Notes under the pieces: model-generated
Databases searched by the model: none
Seen by the model: the letters and a program-made list of their open reading frames with translations, nothing else
Told to the model about the DNA's origin: nothing
Part shown: piece after piece, positions 1 through 5,924 of the stretch
Position numbering within the stretch: position 1 is the first letter of the stretch
Layout: every line of letters begins with the position of its first letter
NCBI GenBank assembly: GCA_023417985.1
Contig: JAEZDV010000082.1
Location: 1-26,190 of the forward strand
DNA from: Actinomycetes bacterium
Lineage (GTDB): Bacteria; Actinomycetota; Actinomycetes; Mycobacteriales; Mycobacteriaceae
Length of the DNA: 26,190 nt
Reading direction: 5' to 3'
Translations under genes and position numbers: made by a program

Positions 1-7
1 CACGTAA

Positions 8-226
8 AGCTTTGCGCCCACCTCGCCGGGGCCCCCGACGACCACGGGGACCGTTTCGCCGAATCCAGGGGGCGCTCCGACGACCACGGCGCCGCAGAAT
101 CCGTCGGCACCGACGACCGGAACCACGACCACAACCCGGCAGATGCCGTTCGACCTGCAGATTCCGGGTCTCCCGTCCGTGGGGGATCAGAGCGACACGT
201 CCGAGACCAGCGAGCCGGGGCAGTAG
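8..226 (+). CDS. C-terminal Pro/Thr-rich tail of an upstream protein (partial, frame interrupted)
   Basis: The frame ending at TAG 224-226 reads as a Pro/Thr/Gly-rich segment (repeats such as PTTTG, APTTTAPQN, TTGTTTTT) followed by a short acidic end, SETSEPGQ. Nearly all third codon positions are G or C, which supports this frame as coding. However, the same frame has a TAA at 5-7 and no start codon before the ATG at about 142, so the upstream gene either shifts frame near the left edge or is broken there. In rhodococci a mechanosensitive-channel-type membrane protein commonly lies before ftsE. Such tails are typical of envelope proteins, but the family cannot be told from this piece. The competing Arg-rich frame (12-236) is a shadow of the same codons. 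Confidence 0.45.
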   Translation, partial: SFAPTSPGPPTTTGTVSPNPGGAPTTTAPQNPSAPTTGTTTTTRQMPFDLQIPGLPSVGDQSDTSETSEPGQ

Positions 227-245
227 GTCACCGTGAGGTAACGGC

Positions 246-251
246 TAGCAT
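246..251 (+). promoter_or_regulatory. -10 box for leaderless ftsE mRNA
   Basis: TAGCAT is followed by six bases and then the GTG start of ftsE at 258. A start site 6-7 nt after the box would fall on the start codon. No ribosome binding site lies at normal spacing: the nearest purine run, gtgagg at 232-237, is 20 nt upstream. Confidence 0.5.
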
Positions 252-257
252 GGCGTC

Positions 258-947
258 GTGATCCGGCTGGAGAATGTGTCCAAGTCCTACAAGACGTCCA
301 CGCGTCCTGCCCTCGACAACGTGTCGGTCGAAGTGGAGAAGGGCGAGTTCGTGTTCCTCATCGGACCGTCCGGCTCCGGTAAGTCGACGTTCCTGCGCTT
401 GCTGTTGCGGGAGGACCGGCCGACCAGCGGCGAAATCCACGTGGCGGATTTCCACGTCAACCGGCTCTCCGGTCGCAAGGTGCCGAAACTGCGCCAGAAC
501 CTGGGGTGCGTGTTCCAGGACTTCCGGCTCCTGCAGCGCAAGACGGTCGCCGAGAACATCTCGTTCGCGCTCGAGGTGATCGGAAAGCCCCGTTCGGTGA
601 TCGAGCGCACCGTCCCCGAGGTCCTCGAACTCGTCGGGCTGTCGGGCAAGGCGGACAGGCTGCCCGCAGAACTGTCCGGCGGCGAGCAGCAGCGCGTCGC
701 CATCGCGCGGGCGTTCGTCAACCGGCCTCTCGTGCTGATGGCCGACGAACCCACCGGCAACCTCGACCCCGAGACCAGCCAGGACATCATGCTGCTGCTC
801 GAGCGCATCAACCGCACCGGAACAACGGTCCTCATGGCGACCCACGATCACCACATCGTCGACTCGATGCGGCGACGGGTCGTCGAACTCGATCTCGGGC
901 GTCTCGTCCGCGACGAGGCACGCGGCGTCTACGGCGTCGGCCGTTAG
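258..947 (+). CDS. ftsE: Cell division ATP-binding protein FtsE
   Basis: FtsE is the cytoplasmic ABC ATPase that pairs with FtsX at the divisome and, in related bacteria, drives activation of peptidoglycan hydrolases. The 229-residue protein has Walker A GPSGSGKST at 36-44, the Q-loop glutamine at 87, the ABC signature LSGGEQQR at 139-146, Walker B VLMADEP ending near 165, a D-loop NLD at 168-170 and the H-loop histidine at 196. Length and motif spacing match FtsE. The GTG at 258 is chosen because it gives the family N-terminus MIRLENVSKSY and lies one TSS spacing after a -10 box, so translation is probably leaderless. ftsX follows after 50 nt. Confidence 0.97.
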   Translation: MIRLENVSKSYKTSTRPALDNVSVEVEKGEFVFLIGPSGSGKSTFLRLLLREDRPTSGEIHVADFHVNRLSGRKVPKLRQNLGCVFQDFRLLQRKTVAENISFALEVIGKPRSVIERTVPEVLELVGLSGKADRLPAELSGGEQQRVAIARAFVNRPLVLMADEPTGNLDPETSQDIMLLLERINRTGTTVLMATHDHHIVDSMRRRVVELDLGRLVRDEARGVYGVGR

Positions 948-997
948 TCCGAGTCCCGCTCCGCGTTCCATCCGGCAACCGAAGGATCCCCACCCCG

Positions 998-1903
998 ATG
1001 CGTGCCAGCTTCCTGTTCAGCGAGGTCACTACCGGCCTGCGCCGCAACCTCACCATGACGATCGCGATGATTCTCACCACCGCCATCTCGCTCGCGTTGT
1101 TCGGCGCCGGCCTGCTGGTGGTCCAGATGGCGGGTAAGACGCAGCAGATCTTCCTCGACCGGGTGGAGGTGCAGGTCTTCCTCACCGAGGACATCTCCTC
1201 GCTCGACCCGGAATGCGAACAGGACCTCTGCAGCACGCTGCGCAGCGACATCGAGAACACCGAGGACGTCGTGTCGGTGCAATACCTCAGCCGTGACGAT
1301 GCGGTGGCCGACGCGACCGACCGCGTGTTCGCGGACCAGCCCGAACTCGCCGAACTGGTGAGTGCCGACAGCTTCCCCGCGTCGTTCAAGATCAAGATGT
1401 CGGACCCGGATCGCTTCGCCCTGATCCAGGACGAATTCGGGACGCGGCCCGGAGTCGACAGCGTCCTCAACCAGCAGGATCTCGTCGAGCGACTCTTCGG
1501 CGTGCTCGGCGGTGTCCGCAACGCCGCCTTCGCCATCGCGACGATCCAGGCCATCGCGGCCGTGCTGCTCATCGCGAACATGGTGCAGATCGCGGCATTC
1601 ACGCGTCGCACCGAAGTCGGCATCATGAGGCTCGTCGGCGCGACGCGCTGGTACACCCAGCTTCCGTTCCTGCTCGAAGCGGTCGTCGCAGCGGTCGTCG
1701 GCGCGGCCCTGGCGATCGCCGGGTTGTTCACCGCCAAGAGCGTGTTCGTCGACGGCATGCTCTCCGAGGTGTACGAGGCGAACATCGTCGCCCGGATCAC
1801 CGACAGCGACATCCTGTTCGTTGCCCCGTTCCTCGTGTTCGTCGGGGTCGGAATGGCGGCGTTGACCTCCTACGTGACCCTCCGCCTGTATGTGCGTGAA
1901 TAA
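998..1903 (+). CDS. ftsX: Cell division permease-like protein FtsX
   Basis: FtsX is the membrane partner of FtsE; its large extracellular loop transmits the ATPase signal to cell-wall hydrolases. The 301-residue protein starts MRASFLFSEV, has a first membrane segment at about 20-43, an extracytoplasmic domain at about 48-185 and three more membrane segments in the C-terminal half, as expected for FtsX. Two cysteines (73 and 78) lie close together in the extracytoplasmic domain and could form a disulfide. The ATG at 998 has a purine-rich GAAGGA at 981-986. An upstream extension in the same frame back to 506 overlaps ftsE and is not real. Confidence 0.96.
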   Translation: MRASFLFSEVTTGLRRNLTMTIAMILTTAISLALFGAGLLVVQMAGKTQQIFLDRVEVQVFLTEDISSLDPECEQDLCSTLRSDIENTEDVVSVQYLSRDDAVADATDRVFADQPELAELVSADSFPASFKIKMSDPDRFALIQDEFGTRPGVDSVLNQQDLVERLFGVLGGVRNAAFAIATIQAIAAVLLIANMVQIAAFTRRTEVGIMRLVGATRWYTQLPFLLEAVVAAVVGAALAIAGLFTAKSVFVDGMLSEVYEANIVARITDSDILFVAPFLVFVGVGMAALTSYVTLRLYVRE

Positions 1904-1920
1904 CCGGTTGTCCCGGTTCC

Positions 1921-1926
1921 TATGCT
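1921..1926 (+). promoter_or_regulatory. Possible -10 box for smpB
   Basis: TATGCT lies in the 69-nt gap between ftsX and smpB. It would give a leader of about 40 nt that includes the GGAAGG ribosome binding site. No convincing -35 box was seen 17 nt upstream. Confidence 0.4.
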
Positions 1927-1972
1927 GGACTGTGTTCTGTATCGATCGCTCGAGGACCGGAAGGGCCTGTAC

Positions 1973-2449
1973 GTGAAGGAAAAGGGCCGGAAGGTCATCG
2001 CGACCAACCGCAAGGCACGTCACAATTACGCCATCATCGACACCTTCGAGGCGGGCATCGCCCTCGTCGGAACCGAGGTGAAGAGCCTGCGCGAAGGCAA
2101 AGCGTCGCTCGTCGACGCATTCGCGACCGTCGACGACGGCGAGGTCTGGCTGCGCGGTCTGCACATCCCGGAATACGGACACGGCACATGGACCAACCAC
2201 GCGCCGCGCCGCACCCGCAAGCTCCTGCTGCACCGACGCGAGATCGACACCCTCGTCGGCAAGACCCGTGAGGGCAACCAGACTCTCGTGCCGCTGTCGA
2301 TGTACTTCTCCGACGGCAAGGTCAAGGTCGAACTCGCGCTGGCGCGCGGCAAGCAGGACTACGACAAGCGGCAGGATCTGGCGCGCCGCACCGCCGAGCG
2401 TGAGGTGACCCGCGAACTCGGACGGCGCGTGAAGGGTATGCGCCGCTGA
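1973..2449 (+). CDS. smpB: SsrA-binding protein SmpB
   Basis: SmpB binds tmRNA and places its alanyl end in the A site of stalled ribosomes. The GTG at 1973 is preferred to the ATG at 1922 because GGAAGGG at 1959-1965 sits about 8 nt upstream and the protein then has the usual length (158 residues) and N-terminus MKEKGRKVIATNRKARHNY. Family landmarks are KARHNY, GTEVKSLR, the GLHIPEY strand, and a basic C-terminal tail (DKRQDLARRTAEREV...) that enters the decoding centre. The tmRNA gene lies about 1.5 kb downstream on the same strand. The stop TGA overlaps the probable CTG start of the next gene. Confidence 0.96.
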   Translation: MKEKGRKVIATNRKARHNYAIIDTFEAGIALVGTEVKSLREGKASLVDAFATVDDGEVWLRGLHIPEYGHGTWTNHAPRRTRKLLLHRREIDTLVGKTREGNQTLVPLSMYFSDGKVKVELALARGKQDYDKRQDLARRTAEREVTRELGRRVKGMRR

Positions 2450-3303
2450 TCGCGGTCGCGCTCGCACTGGTCGCCGCGCTCGCGTACGGGCTCAGTGACT
2501 TCGCGGGCGGAGCATCCTCCCGGCGCGCGAGCGCGCTCGGCGTCATCGCGATCACCTATCCGGTCTCCCTCGTCGTGGCGCTCCTCGTCGCGCCGTTGGT
2601 CGGGGGCGGGCCGACGGTCTCGTCGCTCGTGTGGGGCGGGGTGTCCGGGATCGCCGGCGGCATCGCGATCTGGTGGTTCTATCTGGCGCTCGCCTCCGGA
2701 CCGATGTCGGTCGTGTCCCCCCTCACCGCGATCCTCGTCGCGGGTATTCCTGTGCTCGTGGGGATTTCGCTCGGTGAGCGTCCGGGAATCCTGTCGTACG
2801 TAGGCATCGCCATTGCGCTCGTCGCCGTCGCACTCGTCAGCCGGGAATCCGACGAGACCGTCGTCGGCAACGAACACCCTCGTTTCACCGCGAGGGTCGC
2901 GTGGTTCACGGTGGGATCGGGCATCGCGTTCGCCCTGTCGTTCATCACGCTGGGCCAGATCGAGGAAGGGACCGGGTTGTGGGGGCTCGTCGCCTCGCGA
3001 CTGACCGCGACACTCGTCGTGTGGTCCGTCATCGCGGTGGTCTGGCGCAAGGTGGTGTGGCCCACCCGGGACATGGTGCCGGTCCTGCTCGGGATCGGTG
3101 CGCTCGACGTCCTCGCCAACGGTGCCCTCATCTTCGCCTACCAGCAGGGCATGTTGTCGCTCGTCAGTGTCGTCGCGGCGCTCTATCCCGCCGGGACCGT
3201 CCTCCTCGCGATGCTCGTCCTGGGTGAACGCGTGGGCAGGGTGCGACTCGTGGGCATGCTCGCAGCGGGCGTCGCGGTAGCGCTCATCAGCATCGCGGCG
3301 TGA
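2446..3303 (+). CDS. EamA/DMT-superfamily transporter
   Basis: An integral membrane protein of about 285 residues with roughly ten hydrophobic segments in two EamA halves, each with conserved small residues and Pro near a helix end (GPMSVVSPL in the first half, LVSVVAALYPAGTVLLA in the second). It is likely a metabolite or drug efflux carrier with unknown substrate. Coding sequence extends upstream of the first ATG/GTG/TTG in frame (GTG 2575): the codons from 2449 encode the expected first membrane helix (IAVALALVAALAYGLSDFAG). The only plausible start for the full protein is CTG 2446-2448, overlapping the smpB TGA by CTGA, with GAAGGG at 2431-2436 as ribosome binding site. Starting at 2575 would delete the first helix. 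Confidence 0.85.
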   Translation: MIAVALALVAALAYGLSDFAGGASSRRASALGVIAITYPVSLVVALLVAPLVGGGPTVSSLVWGGVSGIAGGIAIWWFYLALASGPMSVVSPLTAILVAGIPVLVGISLGERPGILSYVGIAIALVAVALVSRESDETVVGNEHPRFTARVAWFTVGSGIAFALSFITLGQIEEGTGLWGLVASRLTATLVVWSVIAVVWRKVVWPTRDMVPVLLGIGALDVLANGALIFAYQQGMLSLVSVVAALYPAGTVLLAMLVLGERVGRVRLVGMLAAGVAVALISIAA

Positions 3304-3340
3304 GTCTGCTCGAAGTCCGCCCGGAAGCGTGCTCCGACCG

Positions 3341-3346
3341 TAGCCT
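3341..3346 (+). promoter_or_regulatory. Possible -10 box for PPOX-class gene
   Basis: TAGCCT lies 38 nt after the transporter stop. A start site about 7 nt on would give a leader of about 70 nt for the gene at 3425. Confidence 0.3.
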
Positions 3347-3424
3347 GAAGGTTGTTGGGAACAGCGACCTGCGGGCTCGATTCCGCCCGCCGGCGAATCC
3401 GGGGGAGCGACCGGGAGGCGACCG

Positions 3425-3835
3425 ATGACCGACACCCTCGACCTGTCCGTCACCGTCGCGCGGAGGCTCGCCGAAGAATCGGTGATCTGGCTCACCACCG
3501 TGGATGCGAAGTCCACGCCGGTCCCGACGCCGGTGTGGTTCATGTGGAGGGACGGCAGTTTCCTGCTGTTCTCACAGCCGGACACGCACAAGCTCGCCAA
3601 TATCGCCGCAAACCCCCGGGTGGCCCTCAACCTCAACTCGGACGCCCACGGCGGCGACGTGGCGGTGTTCACGGGCCACGCCGTCATCGACGCCGCAACT
3701 CCGGCCGACGACTGGAACCGCTTCGTGGACAAGTACGAGCGGCAGATGGCTTCCCTCGACTACACGCCCGCTCGGTTTCGCGACGACTACTCGGTGCCCG
3801 TGAGGGTGACTCCGGTCCGCGTCCGGCAGTGGTAG
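3425..3835 (+). CDS. PPOX-class F420-dependent oxidoreductase (TIGR03667-like)
   Basis: A 136-residue split-barrel flavin/deazaflavin protein of the pyridoxamine-5'-phosphate-oxidase superfamily. It shows the typical N-terminal strand pattern VIWLTTVDAKSTPVPTPVWFMW, the phosphate-binding stretch SQPDTHKLANIAANPRVALNLN, and the C-terminal half with GHAVID and a final VRVTPVRVRQW strand. Actinobacterial members of this subgroup bind F420 rather than FMN; that cofactor is inferred from family resemblance. The ATG at 3425 has GGGAGGCG immediately upstream. The gene stands alone between the transporter and the ssrA promoter. Confidence 0.85.
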   Translation: MTDTLDLSVTVARRLAEESVIWLTTVDAKSTPVPTPVWFMWRDGSFLLFSQPDTHKLANIAANPRVALNLNSDAHGGDVAVFTGHAVIDAATPADDWNRFVDKYERQMASLDYTPARFRDDYSVPVRVTPVRVRQW

Positions 3836-3891
3836 CGCCTGCGGTGTGAGCAGGCTCATTCCGTCGCGTGGCAGTGGTCTCGAAAATGAGA

Positions 3892-3920
3892 ATGACACGC
3901 GACGAATTCGTGGCTACAGT
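3892..3920 (+). promoter_or_regulatory. ssrA promoter (-35 ATGACA, -10 TACAGT)
   Basis: ATGACA at 3892-3897 and TACAGT at 3915-3920 are separated by exactly 17 bp. This is the best sigma-70-type promoter in the window. It would start a precursor about 36 nt before the mature tmRNA 5' end, consistent with RNase P trimming. Confidence 0.7.
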
Positions 3921-3962
3921 AGGTAGTCCTGCGGGGTTCACACGACCTCCGCGGGAACGTGC

Positions 3963-4333
3963 GGGGCTGAACGGTTTCGACTGCGTACGTTGAGCTAGGG
4001 GAAGCGTGTCGGTGCAGGCAAGAGACCACCGTAAGCGTCGCTGCAACCAATTAAGCGCCGAGACCACTCAGCGCGAGTACGCCCTCGCTGCCTAAGTAGC
4101 GATTGCGTCTCTGTCAGACCGGGTTTGCTCTCGACCCGGATCCTGGCATCGACTAGAGAGCTTTACCGTTCGGCTCGGTCGCGGAGTCGGACGGGACATC
4201 AAACAGCGACTGGGATCGTCATCCCGCCTTGTTCGCGAGAACGGGAGATCCAAGTAGAGACATAGCGAACTGCACACGGAGAAGCCCTGGCGAGGCGGCG
4301 GAGGACCCGGGTTCGATTCCCGGCAGCTCCACC
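3963..4333 (+). ncRNA. ssrA: Transfer-messenger RNA (tmRNA)
   Basis: The 5' end GGGGCTGA and the 3' end AGCTCC pair as the alanine-tRNA-like acceptor stem. The T-arm is CCGGG/TTCGATT/CCCGG at 4307-4323. The tag reading frame begins at the resume codon GCC 4057-4059 and ends at TAA 4093-4095, encoding AETTQREYALAA, with an out-of-frame TAG two bases later. The remaining middle part has the GC-rich paired blocks expected of the pseudoknot region. After discriminator A4331 the genome reads CCG, so the final A of CCA is added after transcription. A strong intrinsic terminator follows. Its partner smpB is upstream on the same strand. Confidence 0.97.
4057..4095 (+). other. tmRNA proteolysis-tag reading frame
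   Basis: Codons GCC GAG ACC ACT CAG CGC, then GAG TAC GCC CTC GCT GCC and TAA, encode AETTQREYALAA. The ALAA end is the conserved degron read by ClpXP-type proteases. The first residues differ from the mycobacterial tag I know (ADSHQRDYALAA). Confidence 0.93.
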
Positions 4334-4338
4334 GAGAA

Positions 4339-4385
4339 CCCCAGGTGTGAGACCTTTCGAGGTTTCGCACCTGGGGTATTTTTTT
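4339..4385 (+). terminator. Intrinsic terminator of ssrA
   Basis: The stem 4339-4354 pairs with 4361-4376 over 16 positions (two G-U pairs), starting with a perfect CCCCAGGTG/CACCTGGGG. The loop is six bases, TTTCGA. A run TATTTTTTT follows. This is the only hairpin in the window with a real U-tract, and it also separates ssrA from the convergent gene at 4393. Confidence 0.95.
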
Positions 4386-4392
4386 GCCCGGG

Positions 4393-4899
4393 TCACTTGC
4401 CGTCCAGCAACTCCTCCATTTTGTCGAGGCATTGCTCGAGGCCGGCTTTCGACTGATCACGCGCCGCCTCGTCCGTGTAGCCGTATTCCGTCACCGTCAG
4501 CACCGTGCCCTGCCCGTCGCCGGGGTTGAACGTGATGAGGTGCCGCACCTCGCCCGGGACACCCGGGGGCGATTCGATCCGAGCACCGGCGCTATCGGTG
4601 AACGTGAGGTCGAACTCGAGCAGGGTGGTCGGTTCGATCCTGCGGTACGTCCACGCGGTGAAGATGTCCTGGCCGCCGAACTCGGCCGGAGCACGCATGC
4701 CTATGAGTGATGTGCCGCCCACCCGGAAGTCGAGGTCGGCGACCGGAACCGTGAACCCGTGAGGTCCCCACCAGCTCTTCACGTGGGCGGGGTCGTGCCA
4801 GGCGCGCCACGCCGCTTCGGCGGGTGCCCGAAACTGTCGTGTGCTCACTACGTCGAATGTGCCGGCGCCGTTCCTGTTTGCGTTGTATGTAGCGGACAT
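4393..4899 (-). CDS. SRPBCC / AHSA1-like domain protein
   Basis: A 168-residue START-like protein of the activator-of-Hsp90-ATPase (AHSA1) type, a fold that makes a deep hydrophobic ligand pocket. Diagnostic segments are the N-terminal strand FDVVSTRQFRAPAEAAWRAW, then VKSWWGPHGFTVPVADLDFRVGG, a central TYRRIEPTTLLEFDLTF and the C-terminal helix SKAGLEQCLDKMEELL. The start is ATG 4899-4897 because AAGGGAGAG lies just upstream at 4903-4911. A longer in-frame extension to 5235 is low-complexity and lacks a start signal. The ligand is unknown; members are often general-stress or toxin-antitoxin-neighbour proteins, but nothing here supports either. It converges on ssrA. Confidence 0.88.
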   Translation of the reverse strand: MSATYNANRNGAGTFDVVSTRQFRAPAEAAWRAWHDPAHVKSWWGPHGFTVPVADLDFRVGGTSLIGMRAPAEFGGQDIFTAWTYRRIEPTTLLEFDLTFTDSAGARIESPPGVPGEVRHLITFNPGDGQGTVLTVTEYGYTDEAARDQSKAGLEQCLDKMEELLDGK

Positions 4900-5282
4900 G
4901 CGCTCTCCCTTGATTCGGTCGCGAAACGTTCGCCGGTTGGACAGGCCGGCAGGTGCAGACTCATCGGCCCCTCGCCCGGAGCAGCCCTCGACCTGGGCGA
5001 GGAAACGTTCGGATTCTCGGCGGATATCTCCTGATCTTGTGGGCCGGTGGCGATTTCGGCTCACCTGGTCGATTGTCCGAGTGGCAGGGAAGTCGGGAGA
5101 GAGGTAGTAATTGGATATCCCTCGCGGCGTGATCGTCGCGTCGAGGGACTCGGGTACAGACAGATGCCCGCCTTCTCGGATTCGATCCCGCACCGGGCTA
5201 CGCACATCCACCCACGAGGTGGCTGCCCCCGGCACAAGAGTCGATCGAATCGAGCTTTTCGCTTGAAAGGATCCACCGGATC
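4900..5282. other. Intergenic region of about 380 bp, no gene recognised
   Basis: It separates the leftward SRPBCC gene from the rightward small ORF, so it should hold divergent promoters. Visible signals are two copies of GAAACGTTCG (4923-4932 and 5002-5011, 79 bp apart), an 8-bp inverted repeat CCTCGCCC/GGGCGAGG at 4970-4977 and 4995-5002, and two copies of GGATATC (5022-5028 and 5113-5119). Open frames across it on both strands show poor codon structure and no credible start. Confidence 0.6.
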
Positions 5283-5456
5283 GTGAGCACAGATTCGAGT
5301 TCTACCGCTTCTTCCTCCTCGTTCGCCGATTCGCCGGAGCACACCCGTTCCATGGGCCGGGCAGGGTCGATGACGACGGCCGAGATCGAGGCGCGGGTCG
5401 CGCAGATGTTCGGCGACGCCGAAGATTCGTCTCCACCTCCGGAGGCGCCCGCGTGA
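5283..5456 (+). CDS. Small hypothetical protein, Ser-rich N-terminus
   Basis: A 57-codon frame from GTG 5283 to TGA 5456. The first part is Ser-rich (STDSSSTASSSS). The middle, GRAGSMTTAEIEARVAQMFGD, looks like a short amphipathic helix, and the end is Pro/acidic. GAAAGGA at 5265-5271 is a usable but distant (11 nt) ribosome binding site. Third positions are mainly G/C in the middle and end. It lies 85 nt before the DUF2630 gene on the same strand. No known family is recognised; it may be a real small protein or chance. Confidence 0.5.
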   Translation: MSTDSSSTASSSSFADSPEHTRSMGRAGSMTTAEIEARVAQMFGDAEDSSPPPEAPA

Positions 5457-5541
5457 TCCACCGGGACGAGGCTCCGTCTGCGTTTGGTCGACGTGTGAGC
5501 GGCTATGCCTTTGCCATGCACCGTGTCGAAGGAGGTCGGAG

Positions 5542-5784
5542 ATGACAGACCACGAGGTGTTCGAACGCATCGAGCAGTTGGTGCACCGCGAGCAGGAACT
5601 GCGGAGTCGAGTAGGTGGTTACGGCATCTCCGACGAGGATCAGCAGGAACTCCGCGCGGTGGAGGAGCGCTTGGATCAGTGCTGGGATCTGCTTCGTCGG
5701 CGACGCGCAAAGGCAGAATTCGGAGAAGACCCCGACGACGAAGGGCCGCGTCCGGCGGGAGAGGTCGAGTCGTACCAGCAGTAG
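5542..5784 (+). CDS. DUF2630 family protein
   Basis: An 80-residue, highly charged, almost entirely helical protein: MTDHEVFERIEQLVHREQELR, then DEDQQELRAVEERLDQCWDLLRRRRAKAEFGEDPDDEG and an RPAGEVESYQQ end. The LDQCWDLLRRRRA...GEDPD block and the terminal ES/GYxQ are hallmarks of DUF2630, a small actinobacterial family of unknown role. A two-helix coiled hairpin is likely. The ATG at 5542 has GGAGG at 5531-5535. It has no membrane or signal segment. The function is unknown. Confidence 0.88.
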   Translation: MTDHEVFERIEQLVHREQELRSRVGGYGISDEDQQELRAVEERLDQCWDLLRRRRAKAEFGEDPDDEGPRPAGEVESYQQ

Positions 5785-5924
5785 GCCGGCTCGGGCTCTG
5801 GGACCGGCCGGTCGACCCCATCCTCGAGATGTTCTCGACCCACCCACCCGATCCCGGGGTGTAGCACGCACGCCCCCGCGCACACGTGCAAGATGAGACC
5901 CACAACAGTCGACGAGGAGGTCTT

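Noticed and set aside
12..236. Arg/Pro-rich 74-codon frame at the left edge
   Set aside because: It is the +1 shadow of the Pro/Thr-rich frame; codon third-position bias supports the other frame.
250..261. Three-codon frame ATGGCGTCGTGA before ftsE, overlapping its GTG
   Set aside because: Its ATG lies inside the predicted -10 box, so it would not be transcribed if ftsE is leaderless.
944..2467. 507-codon minus-strand frame
   Set aside because: It is a shadow of ftsX and smpB.
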